This document shows, piece by piece, positions 18,392 to 28,010 of a DNA stretch of 64,000 nt (within the stretch, counting starts at the first letter, position 1; every line of letters starts with the position of its first letter). The stretch lies in the NCBI RefSeq assembly GCF_900099835.1, contig NZ_FNKP01000001.1, positions 1,550,001 to 1,614,000 of the forward strand. The letters are read 5' to 3'. The DNA is from Paraburkholderia fungorum (GTDB taxonomy: Bacteria; Pseudomonadota; Gammaproteobacteria; Burkholderiales; Burkholderiaceae). The position numbers were made by a program, and so were the translations under genes. The notes beneath the pieces are model-generated. The model ran no database searches, was not told the DNA's origin, and was given only the letters and a program-made list of their open reading frames with translations.

Positions 18392-20272
18392 ATGATGAGA
18401 CATGTGAAGTTCCGGTTGTCGCGCGCCGTGCCGTCTGTGGCGATAGCGTTGTGTGCGCTCGGCGCTGTCTCGATGCCCGCGCAGGCGAAGCCGTCGATCT
18501 CACAGTACGACCAGCCGAAGTACCCCGCGAATTTCACGCATTTCGATTACGCGAATCCGGATGCCCCCGCGAACGGTGCGCTGACGTTCCAGAACTACAA
18601 CGACCTGCAAACTTACGATTCGCTGAATCCATTTCTCGTGCGGGGTGCACCTGCCCCGGATATTCTGAATCTGATGTTCGATACGCTCATGCAGCGTAGC
18701 TGGGACGAACTGGCCTCTGAATATCCATTGATTGCGAACGATGTAGACGTTGCTGACGATCTGACTTCGGCGACATTTCACATCAATCCTGCCGCGCGCT
18801 TTTCGAACGGTGATCCGATTACCGCCGCCGACGTAAAGTACTCATTCGACACGCTGACGAGCGCACAGGCATCGCCGCTATTCAACGCGCAATTCGCGGT
18901 GATCAAGAGCGCGACGGTGGTCGATAAAAGCACTATCCGCTTCGATTTCAAACATGCAGAGCGTGACGCGCCTCTCATTGCCGGTGACCTGCCGGTCTTC
19001 TCTCCGAAATGGGGCATGCAGGAAAACGGCAAGCGTCTTCCTTTCGATCAGATAGCGACGGCGCCGCCCATCAGCAGCGGCCCGTATCTGATAGAAGATC
19101 GCAAGAACGACAAGCAGATTTCTTACCGCCGCAACCCGGACTATTGGGCGGCTAATCTGCCGTCGCGGCGTGGCATGTACCACTTCGAGCGCATTACGTT
19201 CAAGCTCTATCGCGACCAGTACACGAAACTCGAAGCGTTCAAGGCTGGCAACGATGACATCGACGTGGAATATAGCGCGACTCAATGGGCACGCAAATAT
19301 ATCGGCAAGAACTTCGATAACGGCTTGTTGAAGAAAGGCGATTTCGCGGATGGTCCCGCGCAGATGCAGGGCTTTCTGATCAACATGCGCAAGCCGATGT
19401 TCCAGGACGTGCGCGTGCGTCACGCACTGAGCCTCGCCTTCGATTACGACTGGATGAACCGCATGATGTTCTACGGTCAATATCGGCGCACGCAAAGCTA
19501 TTTCGACGCGAGTCCGTTCGCAGCGACCGGTATGCCCAGTACCAAAGAGTTGGCATTGCTCAATCCCTGGCGGGGCAGCATCCCGTCCGAAGCTTTCGGC
19601 CCGATGCTGAAGCAGCCCACCACGATCGCTCCCGATTCATTGCGCGGCAATTTGCGGGAAGCGCGTGATCTGCTCGCGCAAGCCGGTTGGCACTATCGCG
19701 ACGGCGCATTGCGCGACGCGAACGGCACGCCGATGACTATCGAGGTGATGGATGACCAGCCTGGCATGGATCGCCTGATTCTGCCGTACATGCAGGCACT
19801 CGGCACGCTCGGCATTCAGGCGCATATGCGTGAACTCGACAGCGCGCTTTACCAGAAGCGGCTCGACAACTTCGAATACGACATGACCACCTATATTTAC
19901 TCGCCCGTCACGATTCCGGGTGCGGAGTTGACACGCCGTTTCGGTAGCGCGGCGGCGTCGCAGGTCGGCTCGGAGAACTATCCTGGCATTCGTTCGAAGG
20001 CCGTGGATTCGCTGATTCATTCCGCGCTTGCTGCCGACAACCTCGACGATCTGGAAGCCGCGACCCGCGCGCTGGATCGCGTGATGATCAACTCGTACTA
20101 TCTCGTTCCCCAATACTACGCACCCGGTGCGCGGATCGGCTACAAGTCGACACTCGCTCATCCGTCCACTGTGCCCGTGTCGTATCAATACGAGGACTGG
20201 GTAATCGACTACTGGTACGCGAAGCAGCCGCCCGCGCAAACCGCATCCTCTTCCACGACTACGGCCCACTGA
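18392..20272 (+). CDS. yejA: Periplasmic oligopeptide-binding protein (SBP family 5, YejA-like)
   Basis: 626 residues with a signal peptide (cleavage near AQA-KPS); the start may instead be the second ATG at 18395. The fold is that of extracellular solute-binding family 5 (DppA/OppA/YejA). Typical pieces are FDTLMQRSWDELASEYPLIA, the FSNGDPITAADVKYSFDTL segment, RRNPDYWA, and VRHALSLAFDYDWMNRMMFYGQY. Length and these features are closest to YejA, the binding protein of the YejABEF peptide importer that takes up microcin C and other peptides. yejB follows 8 bp later. Confidence 0.88.
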   Translation: MMRHVKFRLSRAVPSVAIALCALGAVSMPAQAKPSISQYDQPKYPANFTHFDYANPDAPANGALTFQNYNDLQTYDSLNPFLVRGAPAPDILNLMFDTLMQRSWDELASEYPLIANDVDVADDLTSATFHINPAARFSNGDPITAADVKYSFDTLTSAQASPLFNAQFAVIKSATVVDKSTIRFDFKHAERDAPLIAGDLPVFSPKWGMQENGKRLPFDQIATAPPISSGPYLIEDRKNDKQISYRRNPDYWAANLPSRRGMYHFERITFKLYRDQYTKLEAFKAGNDDIDVEYSATQWARKYIGKNFDNGLLKKGDFADGPAQMQGFLINMRKPMFQDVRVRHALSLAFDYDWMNRMMFYGQYRRTQSYFDASPFAATGMPSTKELALLNPWRGSIPSEAFGPMLKQPTTIAPDSLRGNLREARDLLAQAGWHYRDGALRDANGTPMTIEVMDDQPGMDRLILPYMQALGTLGIQAHMRELDSALYQKRLDNFEYDMTTYIYSPVTIPGAELTRRFGSAAASQVGSENYPGIRSKAVDSLIHSALAADNLDDLEAATRALDRVMINSYYLVPQYYAPGARIGYKSTLAHPSTVPVSYQYEDWVIDYWYAKQPPAQTASSSTTTAH

Positions 20273-20280
20273 GGCACCGC

Positions 20281-21333
20281 ATGCTCGCCTACATTCTCAG
20301 ACGATTGCTCCTGATGGTGCCGACACTGCTCGGCGTGGTGACGCTCACCTTTGTCGTTACGCAGTTCGTGCCGGGTGGGCCGGTCGAACAGGTGATGACG
20401 CAACTCCGCCACGGCACTGGCCGTGGTGGAGAGGCAGGGGCGGGCGGTGGTGGCTATCACGGCAGCCAGGGTGTCGATCCGCAGCAACTCGAACAGATCA
20501 AGAAACAGTTCGGCTTCGATAAACCGCCGCTAGAACGCTATTTTCTGATGCTCCGGCGTTACGCGACATTCGATCTCGGCCAGTCGTACTACCAGCATGA
20601 CAGCGTATGGGCGGTGATTCGCTCGAAGCTGCCGGTGTCGATCACGTTGGGACTGTGGACGGTATTGCTGACCTATCTGGTGTCGGTGCCTTTAGGTATT
20701 GCTAAAGCGGTACGCAATGGCTCACGTTTCGATACGCTCACCAGTGTTCTGGTACTCGCGGGTTATGCGATTCCAGGCTTCGTACTCGGCGTTTTGTTGC
20801 TGATGCTGTTCGGCGGCGGCACCTTCTGGCAGGTGTTTCCCATGCGCGGTCTCACGTCGGATAACTTCAGCGACCTCAGTACTTTCGGGAAGCTACTCGA
20901 CTATCTGTGGCATATCGTCTTGCCGGTGACTGCTTCGGTGGTGGGCAACTTCGCGATCGTCACGATCCTCACCAAGAATACTTTTCTCGAAGAAATCGGC
21001 CGGCAGTATGTATTGACAGCGCGCGCGAAAGGTTCGCCGGAGCGTGACGTGTTGTGGAAGCACGTATTGCGCAATGCGGCGATTCCCTTGCTGACCGGTT
21101 TGCCCGCGGCCTTCGTCGGCGCGTTTCTGAACGGCAATCTGCTGATCGAAACACTGTTCTCCCTCGACGGCATGGGCCAGCTTTCGTACGACTCGGTGAT
21201 TCGCCGTGATTATCCCGTTGTGCTCGGCTCGCTGTTTCTGTTCACGCTGATCGCCCTCGTAACCAAACTCATTGCTGACGTCTGCTATGTCCTCGTCGAC
21301 CCCCGCATCCAATTCAACCGCCTGGACCGCTGA
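20281..21333 (+). CDS. yejB: Peptide ABC transporter permease YejB-like
   Basis: 350 residues, GAGG upstream of ATG. The DppB/OppB fold starts with MLAYILRRLLLMVPTLLGVVT and has a periplasmic loop (FGFDKPPLERYFLML) and several membrane helices. The EAA loop for ATPase contact is YVLTARAKGSPERDVLWKHVLRNA (read as YVLTARAKG then VLWKHVLRNA). Compared with OppB it carries a Gly-rich insertion near residue 45-60, as YejB does. It pairs with the downstream YejE-like permease. Confidence 0.92.
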   Translation: MLAYILRRLLLMVPTLLGVVTLTFVVTQFVPGGPVEQVMTQLRHGTGRGGEAGAGGGGYHGSQGVDPQQLEQIKKQFGFDKPPLERYFLMLRRYATFDLGQSYYQHDSVWAVIRSKLPVSITLGLWTVLLTYLVSVPLGIAKAVRNGSRFDTLTSVLVLAGYAIPGFVLGVLLLMLFGGGTFWQVFPMRGLTSDNFSDLSTFGKLLDYLWHIVLPVTASVVGNFAIVTILTKNTFLEEIGRQYVLTARAKGSPERDVLWKHVLRNAAIPLLTGLPAAFVGAFLNGNLLIETLFSLDGMGQLSYDSVIRRDYPVVLGSLFLFTLIALVTKLIADVCYVLVDPRIQFNRLDR

Positions 21334-22402
21334 TTCGTCCGGCGCGGCGCACGCGGCGTCGCCGTCACCGTGGCGGCGTACGTGGCTTCGCTTTAAACAA
21401 CAGCGCCTTGGCTACTGGAGTCTGGTGATCTTCGTGTCGCTGTTCGCCATCAGCCTGCTCGGCGAGGTGCTGTCGAACGATCGTCCGCTGATAGTCCGTT
21501 ACGACGGGCACTATTATTTCCCGATCGTGAAGGATTACCCGGAGACGCTATTCGGCGGAGACTTTCCCGCGCGCGCGAATTATCTCGACCCGTATATCCG
21601 CTCGCGTCTCGAATCCAAAGGCAACTTTGCGGTCTATCCGCCGAATCATTTTCATTACGACACGATCGACTACTTCGCCGCACATCCTTATCCCGCTCCA
21701 CCGACCACGACGAATTGGCTCGGCACGGATCAATTCGGACGCGATGTGCTGGCGAGACTTCTTTATGGCTTCAGACTGTCGGTACTGATGGCGCTTGCGC
21801 TCACGGTATCGGGCGTATTGATCGGCGTATTGACGGGGGCCATTCAGGGCTTTTATGGCGGCCGAACCGATCTTGTCGGTCAGCGGCTGATCGAAATATG
21901 GAGTTCGATGCCGGACCTCTACCTGCTGATTATCTTTGCGTCGATTTTCGAACCCACGCTGTGGTTGCTCTTCATTCTGCTGTCGATGTTCGGCTGGCTC
22001 GTGCTGTCCGACTATGTGCGCGCCGAGTTCCTGCGTAACCGCTCGCTCGACTACGTGAGAGCGGCGCGCACGATGGGTCTGAGCAACTGGCAGATCATGT
22101 GGCGCCATGTGTTGCCGAACAGTCTTACGCCCGTGATTACATTCCTGCCGTTTCGAATGAGCGCGGCCATTCTGTCGCTGACGAGTCTCGACTTTCTCGG
22201 ACTTGGCGTGCCGCCGCCGACACCGAGCCTCGGCGAGTTGCTACAGGAAGGCAAAAACAATCTCGACGCATGGTGGATTTCGATGTCGGCATTTGCTGCA
22301 CTGGTCATCACGTTGTTGCTATTGACCTTTATGGGCGACGCGCTGCGTAATGCACTCGACACGCGTTCGCGCGGTTCGGCCTTCGGTGGAGGTCCGCGAT
22401 GA
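21287..22402 (+). CDS. yejE: Peptide ABC transporter permease YejE-like
   Basis: 371 residues from ATG 21287, overlapping yejB by 47 bp; a TTG at 21272 is less likely. The first membrane helix follows a Ser/Ala-rich cytoplasmic start. A long periplasmic loop contains the YejE-type segment PLIVRYDGHYYFP. The core carries NWLGTDQFGRDVLARLLYG and the EAA motif LDYVRAARTMGLSNWQIMWRHVLPN (read in two parts). OppC/DppC family. Translation is probably coupled to yejB. Confidence 0.92.
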   Translation: MSSSTPASNSTAWTADSSGAAHAASPSPWRRTWLRFKQQRLGYWSLVIFVSLFAISLLGEVLSNDRPLIVRYDGHYYFPIVKDYPETLFGGDFPARANYLDPYIRSRLESKGNFAVYPPNHFHYDTIDYFAAHPYPAPPTTTNWLGTDQFGRDVLARLLYGFRLSVLMALALTVSGVLIGVLTGAIQGFYGGRTDLVGQRLIEIWSSMPDLYLLIIFASIFEPTLWLLFILLSMFGWLVLSDYVRAEFLRNRSLDYVRAARTMGLSNWQIMWRHVLPNSLTPVITFLPFRMSAAILSLTSLDFLGLGVPPPTPSLGELLQEGKNNLDAWWISMSAFAALVITLLLLTFMGDALRNALDTRSRGSAFGGGPR

Positions 22403-24066
22403 CAGCAATGCAGATGCACGAGAACAGACCCTTGCTCGAAATCGACCGCTTTTCCGTGCGTTTCGGTGGGAAGGTGGCAGTGCATGAATTGAGCCTTTCA
22501 ATTGCACGCGGCGAGCGCGTGGCGCTGGTCGGAGAATCGGGTTCCGGTAAGAGCGTGACGGCGTTATCCATTCTGCGACTCGTAGAACATGCGGAATTGA
22601 GTGGCCGGATGTTGCTCGACGGCGAGGACCTGTTGCAGAAAACCGAGCAACAGATGCGCGGCCTGCGTGGTGCAGACGTGGCAATGGTGTTTCAGGAACC
22701 GATGACCGCGCTCAATCCGCTCTTCACGATCGGCAAGCAGATTGCGGAAAGTCTGCGACTGCATGAGGGTTTGCGTCCCAACGCAGCGCGCCAGCGCGGC
22801 ATCGAGTTGCTGCGCCGTACCGGCATTCCCGAGCCCGAACGCAGAATCGACAGCTTTCCGCACCAGTTGTCCGGTGGGCAACGACAGCGCGCAATGATCG
22901 CAATGGCACTTGCATGCCGTCCGCGTCTATTGCTCGCCGACGAGCCGACCACCGCGCTCGACGTCACCGTGCGTCAGCAGATTGTCGATCTGCTGATTTC
23001 GTTGCAGGAGCAGGAAGCAGCGGAACGCGGGATGGCGGTGCTGCTCATCACGCACGATCTGAATCTGGTGAAGCGTTTTGCGCAGCGTGTCGCAGTGATG
23101 GAGAAGGGCGTTCTCGTGGAAACCAACACCACGGAAGCACTATTTGCAAATCCGCAGCATCCATACACGCAGCGTCTGCTGGACAGCGAGCCGCAACGGG
23201 CAATCGAACCGGTCGACTCGAAAGCGCGCCGTCTGCTCGAAGTGCAAGGGCTGGCCGTCGATTACCGCACGTCCGCGAAAGGCTGGCGTTCGATGTTCGG
23301 CAGCTCCACTTTCCGTGCAGTTCATGACATCGATCTGAGCGTGCGGCGCGGGGAAACGCTCGGTATCGTCGGCGAATCGGGGTCGGGAAAATCGACGCTC
23401 GCGGCCGCGGTGCTCGGTCTTCAGCAACCTGCGGCGGGCTATATTCATATCGACGGCATGCCGCTTTCGACGCTGAAAACCGCGAAGTCGCGTCGCGCGT
23501 TGTATTCACGCATGCAAGTCGTGTTTCAGGACCCGTTCGGCTCACTATCGCCGCGCATGACCGTCGAACAGATCGTCGGCGAGGGTCTCGTCATGCATCG
23601 CCCGGAAATCGACGTCAAAGCGCGTCGCGCGCGTGTGGGCAGTTTGCTCGAAGAAGTCGGCATGCCCGCCGAATCGATGCTGCGCTATCCCCAGGAGTTC
23701 TCCGGTGGTCAGCGGCAACGCATTGCGATTGCGCGCGCCCTGGCGGTGCAGCCGGAATTGCTGGTACTCGATGAACCGACCAGCGCACTCGACGTATCGA
23801 TCCAGAAGCAGGTGTTGAGTTTGCTCACCAATCTGCAAAAGAAATACGCGCTAAGCTATCTGTTCATTACGCACGATCTGGCGGTGATGCGGGCCATGGC
23901 GCATCGCGTGATTGTGATGAAATCGGGGCGTGTTGTCGAATCCGGTGACACGCTCGACGTATTGCATGCGCCATCGCATCCTTATACACGGTCGTTGCTG
24001 GCTTCGTCGCTTGCCGTGCCCGAGCAGGCCGTCAGCATGATTTCAACGGAAAATGCCAATGATTGA
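22399..24066 (+). CDS. yejF: Peptide ABC transporter ATP-binding protein YejF-like (two fused ATPases)
   Basis: 555 residues; ATG overlaps the yejE stop (ATGA) and GGTGGAGG lies upstream. Two complete ABC domains are fused as in YejF: Walker A GESGSGKSVTALS and GESGSGKSTLAAA, signatures LSGGQRQRAMIAMAL and FSGGQRQRIAIARAL, and Walker B LLLADEPTTALD and LLVLDEPTSALD. Each is followed by an oligopeptide-transport C-terminal segment (HPYTQRLL, HPYTRSLL). It powers the YejB/YejE channel. Confidence 0.95.
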   Translation: MTAMQMHENRPLLEIDRFSVRFGGKVAVHELSLSIARGERVALVGESGSGKSVTALSILRLVEHAELSGRMLLDGEDLLQKTEQQMRGLRGADVAMVFQEPMTALNPLFTIGKQIAESLRLHEGLRPNAARQRGIELLRRTGIPEPERRIDSFPHQLSGGQRQRAMIAMALACRPRLLLADEPTTALDVTVRQQIVDLLISLQEQEAAERGMAVLLITHDLNLVKRFAQRVAVMEKGVLVETNTTEALFANPQHPYTQRLLDSEPQRAIEPVDSKARRLLEVQGLAVDYRTSAKGWRSMFGSSTFRAVHDIDLSVRRGETLGIVGESGSGKSTLAAAVLGLQQPAAGYIHIDGMPLSTLKTAKSRRALYSRMQVVFQDPFGSLSPRMTVEQIVGEGLVMHRPEIDVKARRARVGSLLEEVGMPAESMLRYPQEFSGGQRQRIAIARALAVQPELLVLDEPTSALDVSIQKQVLSLLTNLQKKYALSYLFITHDLAVMRAMAHRVIVMKSGRVVESGDTLDVLHAPSHPYTRSLLASSLAVPEQAVSMISTENAND

Positions 24067-25495
24067 CGAACGTTGGGCGCAAGCCGCCCGTGCGCTAAAA
24101 AGTGACGCGGCGTTCTGGTCGCTGCGCATTGTCGACGAACGGGTCGACGATCACGAAATCCGCAACGATATCGCGCAGCCGCTGCGCACCGTGCGCGATC
24201 GCGGCGCGATGTTGATCGCGTGGGTCGGCGCAGGCGCGGGTTATGCGGCTACCGCGAATCTGTCGGCAGCGGGTTTGCAGGCGGCACTCGATATCGCTAC
24301 TGCACGCGCTGAAGCAAGCGCGTCGCTTTCGTTGATCGATCATCGCGAGGTTGTGCGGCCTGCTGCGAGCGGTGCCTATATATCGCCGAATGTGCAGAAG
24401 CCGTTGCCGGGCCGGGCAGAATGGCTCGACATTCTGGGCATGGAATGCGCCCGCGCGAATCTCGATACGCGCATTGTCGAGCGCGTTGCGGCGGTGCAGA
24501 TTACGCATGCCGATCAGTTTTATATCACCAGCGAAGGTGTTCGAATCGATCAGCAATTCCAGTTCGTGATGCCGCAATTGAGCGTAGCGGCCCATGCGAA
24601 TGGCGATACGCAGACACGCACGCTGGGCGGCAATTACGGCACGCTGGGACAAGGCGGAATGGAAGTGCTGGCGCGTTTCGGTTTCGAAGGATCAGGCGTG
24701 CGCGTCGCTAATGAAGCACTGCAATTGCTGGCTGCGCCGAATTGCCCGTCGGGTAAGCGTGATTTGCTGCTCATGCCCGATCAGATGATGTTGCAGATTC
24801 ACGAATCGATTGGTCATCCGCTGGAGCTTGACCGGATTCTCGGTGACGAACGCAATTTTGCGGGCTGGAGTTTCGTCAAGCAGGAGATGTTCGGTTCGTA
24901 TCGCTACGGCTCGGAATTGCTGAACGTCACGTTCGATCCCGATCTGCGAGAAGAAGCGGCTGCTTATGCATTCGACGACGACGGCACGGAAGCGCGCAAA
25001 GAGTATCTGATTCGTGACGGCATACTCGAACGTCCGTTAGGCGGCGCACTGTCACAGCAGCGCGCGGGAATGTCAGGCGTTGCCAACTCGCGCGCATCGA
25101 ACTGGAACCGGCCGCCAATTGACAGAATGGCGAATCTGAATATCGAACCTGGCGAGAGTTCGCTGGAGCAGATGATCGGCAATATCGAACATGGCATTCT
25201 GATGCGCACGAATACGTCGTGGTCGATTGACGATCACCGGAACAAATTCCAGTTCGGCTGCGAATTCGGTCAGCTGATTGAAAACGGCAAACTCACTCAG
25301 GTTGTAAAACAGCCGAATTATCGCGGCATATCCGCGAATTTCTGGCGCAGTTTAAGTGCGGTGGGCAATGCGTCCACTCGCGAAGTGTATGGCACGTCGA
25401 TGTGCGGCAAGGGCGAACCTGCGCAGATTATTCGTGTGGGACATGCGTCGCCCGCATGCGTGTTCAGCAATATCGACGTATTTGGAGGCGCGTGA
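24053..25495 (+). CDS. tldD: TldD-type zinc metallopeptidase
   Basis: 480 residues; starts at ATG 24053 (or 24059), overlapping the yejF end. The TldD active site HESIGH (HExxxH) is at residues 250-255, followed by PLELDRILGDERNFAG. The C-terminus has the family's MCGKGEPAQIIRVGH segment. TldD pairs with TldE (PmbA) to form a heterodimeric peptidase with a tunnel for unfolded peptides. E. coli TldD/E matures microcin B17 and degrades CcdA. The overlap with a peptide importer and the adjacent TldE-like gene imply that it cuts the imported peptide in the cytoplasm. Confidence 0.92.
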   Translation: MPMIDERWAQAARALKSDAAFWSLRIVDERVDDHEIRNDIAQPLRTVRDRGAMLIAWVGAGAGYAATANLSAAGLQAALDIATARAEASASLSLIDHREVVRPAASGAYISPNVQKPLPGRAEWLDILGMECARANLDTRIVERVAAVQITHADQFYITSEGVRIDQQFQFVMPQLSVAAHANGDTQTRTLGGNYGTLGQGGMEVLARFGFEGSGVRVANEALQLLAAPNCPSGKRDLLLMPDQMMLQIHESIGHPLELDRILGDERNFAGWSFVKQEMFGSYRYGSELLNVTFDPDLREEAAAYAFDDDGTEARKEYLIRDGILERPLGGALSQQRAGMSGVANSRASNWNRPPIDRMANLNIEPGESSLEQMIGNIEHGILMRTNTSWSIDDHRNKFQFGCEFGQLIENGKLTQVVKQPNYRGISANFWRSLSAVGNASTREVYGTSMCGKGEPAQIIRVGHASPACVFSNIDVFGGA

Positions 25496-26856
25496 TGAGC
25501 CAGTTGATTTCTTCACGCGCGGCGGCGTCGGTGGACTGGCAAAGCTATTTCAATTCATTGGCCGATGCCATCGAGCGTTTGCAACAGAGCGGCGAGACCA
25601 CACTCAGCTCGTTCGCGGGTGAGCAGTCCGACTTTATCCGCTTCAACGCGGGCAAAGTGAGGCAGACCGGCAGCGTGTCGCAAGGCAAGCTGACGCTGCG
25701 TCTGATCGACGGAGCACGTCAGGCGTATTCGACGCTGACGGTTTGCGGCGATCTGCAACAGGATCTCGACGACGTCAGCTCGGCGCTCGCCGCCTTGCGC
25801 GAAGGTCTGCGCGATGCCGCCGACGATCCGCATCTGCTGTTCGACACGACGAAATGGTCACGCGTCACGCAGCGTTCCGGCAAGCTACCCGATCCCGGTA
25901 ATCTGTCCCGCGTGGTGGCGGAGTGTGCAAAGGGGCTCGATTTCGTCGGCTTCTACGCCGGCGGCACGATTGTGCGCGGCTTCGCGTCCACGAGCGGTAG
26001 TCGGGGCTGGTATGAGGTGGACAACTTCAATTTCAGCTGGTCGCTCTATGACCCGAGCGGCCGCGCGATCAAGACGACTTACGCTGGCGACGACTGGAGT
26101 GACGCTGTATTCGCCAATAAAGTCGAGCAGGCCGCGACTCGACTCACGGTGCTCGCCCGAGCGCCGCGTGCATTGTCGCCGGGGCGTTATCGTTCGTGGA
26201 TTGCGCCTGCCGCGCTTGCCGAACTGTTGGGCGTTGCTTCGTGGGCCGGGTTTTCCGCACGGGCTCAGGCGAGTTCGCGTAGTGAGTTGTACAAGCTGCA
26301 TACCGGTGAAGTGACGCTCGATCCGCGTGTGACGATCAGCGAAGATCTGACGCTCGGCATTACCCCGGGTTTCAACGACGACGGCTATTTGCGCGACAGC
26401 GTTGCGCTGATCGAAGCGGGCCGGAGTGTCGAGCGACTGACTAACGCCCGGAGCGCACGCGAGTATGGTTTGACACCGAATGGCGCATTGCCGAACGAAT
26501 CGCCCGTCGCGCTTTCAATGGAAGCGGGTGATCTGCGCGAAGAAGATGTACTCGCAAAACTGGGTACAGGTCTCTACATCGGCAATCTCTGGTACGTGAA
26601 TTTTTCAGACCGGATGAATTGCCGGCTCACCGGCATGACGCGCTTTGCGACCTTCTGGGTGGAAGACGGTGAAATCGTTGCGCCGCTCGAAGCCATGCGT
26701 TTCGACGATAGCCTGTACCGCCTGCTAGGCGGCGAACTCGAACAACTCGGTGCGGAAGCGGAACTGCAATTGAGCGATTCGACCTGGGGCGAGCGCGCCA
26801 CGGGCGGCATGCAACTACCCGGCATTCTGGTGAGATCATTTGAACTGACGTTATGA
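25495..26856 (+). CDS. TldE/PmbA-like subunit of the peptidase
   Basis: 453 residues from ATG 25495, which overlaps the tldD stop (TGATG) and has GGAGG at 25484-25488; a longer in-frame opening starts at 25402 inside tldD and is rejected. The protein belongs to the TldD/PmbA family (FIRFNAGKVRQTGSVSQGKLTLRLIDG near the start, GLYIGNLWYVNFSDRMNCRLTGMTRFATF near the end, both quoted in part). It lacks HExxxH, as expected for TldE, the non-catalytic partner. The direct overlap supports a stoichiometric complex with the upstream TldD. Confidence 0.88.
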   Translation: MSQLISSRAAASVDWQSYFNSLADAIERLQQSGETTLSSFAGEQSDFIRFNAGKVRQTGSVSQGKLTLRLIDGARQAYSTLTVCGDLQQDLDDVSSALAALREGLRDAADDPHLLFDTTKWSRVTQRSGKLPDPGNLSRVVAECAKGLDFVGFYAGGTIVRGFASTSGSRGWYEVDNFNFSWSLYDPSGRAIKTTYAGDDWSDAVFANKVEQAATRLTVLARAPRALSPGRYRSWIAPAALAELLGVASWAGFSARAQASSRSELYKLHTGEVTLDPRVTISEDLTLGITPGFNDDGYLRDSVALIEAGRSVERLTNARSAREYGLTPNGALPNESPVALSMEAGDLREEDVLAKLGTGLYIGNLWYVNFSDRMNCRLTGMTRFATFWVEDGEIVAPLEAMRFDDSLYRLLGGELEQLGAEAELQLSDSTWGERATGGMQLPGILVRSFELTL

Positions 26857-26860
26857 GCCT

Positions 26861-27445
26861 ATGGGCCAAAAAAATCTGGAAGAAAAAGTAGAATCTGGGA
26901 GATTGCCCGAGGGCATGACGTTGCGTGCATTGCGTGTTGCCGATGCCGGGCAATTCCACGCGATGCTGCAGCTGCCCGCGGTCGTTCATGGCAATCCGCA
27001 TGTGCCATTCGAGTCGGTGACGGTCACGCGGGAGTACATCGAAAAGCTCGATCCGCGTGAAATAGCTATTGCGGCGATGGTAGGCGATACGTTTGTCGGT
27101 GAAGCGGAATTGACGCCATTCAAAGGTCGGCGTGCGCATGCCGGATCGCTCGCGATTGGTGTTCACGACGCGTGGCAGCGGCGCGGCATCGGCAACGTGT
27201 TGATGAGCGAATTACTCGATCTCGCCGACAATTGGCTCGGCCTGCGTCGCATCGAGTTGACCGTATTCGCCGACAACCATGCGGCGCTCGCGTTGTATCG
27301 CAAATTCGGTTTCGTGATCGAAGCGCGTCAACGCGGTGCTGTCTTGCGTCGTGGCGTGTTGATAGACTGCTATTTGATGGCACGTTTGCGCGAACCCGCG
27401 CCATTGATGCCGCCAGTCTCCGGTTCCAACCTCGCCGCGAACTAG
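26861..27445 (+). CDS. GNAT N-acetyltransferase, AaaT (YhhY)-like, first copy
   Basis: 194 residues from ATG 26861; an internal ATG at 26915 is an alternative because homology begins there. The acetyl-CoA loop reads WQRRGIGNVLM. It is followed by LADNWLGLRRIELTVFADN and ALYRKFGFVIE, ending LIDCYLMARL. This order and wording closely resemble E. coli AaaT/YhhY, which N-acetylates free amino acids such as Phe and Met and their toxic analogues. Next to a peptide importer and peptidase, it may acetylate released residues. Substrate is inferred from recalled family similarity. Confidence 0.8.
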   Translation: MGQKNLEEKVESGRLPEGMTLRALRVADAGQFHAMLQLPAVVHGNPHVPFESVTVTREYIEKLDPREIAIAAMVGDTFVGEAELTPFKGRRAHAGSLAIGVHDAWQRRGIGNVLMSELLDLADNWLGLRRIELTVFADNHAALALYRKFGFVIEARQRGAVLRRGVLIDCYLMARLREPAPLMPPVSGSNLAAN

Positions 27446-27448
27446 ACC

Positions 27449-27997
27449 ATGAACGAAACAACGTTGCAGAGCGACGCGTCACTCAGGAATCGCGTAACGG
27501 TGAAGCGATGCGAGCCGGCCGATATGGAAGCGCTCGCCGAAATCATGAATCTGCCCGCCGTGCGGCGCGGCACACTGTCAACCGGCTATCGCCGGATCGA
27601 ACAGATACGGGTATGGAGTGAGAGCAGGCGCGAGGGCAGTGTGATTGTGTGCGCGTGGCTCGACGACACGATAGTGGGCAATGCCAGCCTTGAAACGTAT
27701 CGCCCCGGCCGTTCACATTGTGCGAGTCTCGGCCTGGCGGTGCACGATGCGTATCAGCGTCGCGGTGTTGGCTCGGCGCTGTTACACGCGCTAACCGATT
27801 ACGCCGACAACTCGCTGGGGTTACGCCGGGTCGAACTGACCGTGTTTGCCGATAATGTGCCGGCAATCGCGCTATATCTCAGCGCCGGGTTCGTCGAAGA
27901 AGGGCGCTCGCGTGCTTATGCGATGCGCGACGGCGTCCTGGCCGACGTTATACATATGGCGCGCATTGTCGACGCGCCTCGTTTCGAGACAATCTGA
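27449..27997 (+). CDS. GNAT N-acetyltransferase, AaaT (YhhY)-like, second copy
   Basis: 182 residues, 3 bp after the first GNAT. It is clearly paralogous: YQRRGVGSALL, YADNSLGLRRVELTVFADN and ALYLSAGFVEEG, with the same ending DVIHMARI. The N-terminal substrate-binding half differs (MNLPAVRRGTLSTGYR against LQLPAVVHGNPHVPFE), so the two copies may act on different amino acids. Probably one transcript with the peptidase genes and the RND exporter. Confidence 0.8.
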   Translation: MNETTLQSDASLRNRVTVKRCEPADMEALAEIMNLPAVRRGTLSTGYRRIEQIRVWSESRREGSVIVCAWLDDTIVGNASLETYRPGRSHCASLGLAVHDAYQRRGVGSALLHALTDYADNSLGLRRVELTVFADNVPAIALYLSAGFVEEGRSRAYAMRDGVLADVIHMARIVDAPRFETI

Positions 27998-28010
27998 ACA
28001 GGGCTCTCGC

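Noticed and set aside
27846..28010. Upstream extension of the RND permease into the second GNAT gene
   Set aside because: No homology before GTG 28011, and the stretch is fully explained by the acetyltransferase in another frame.
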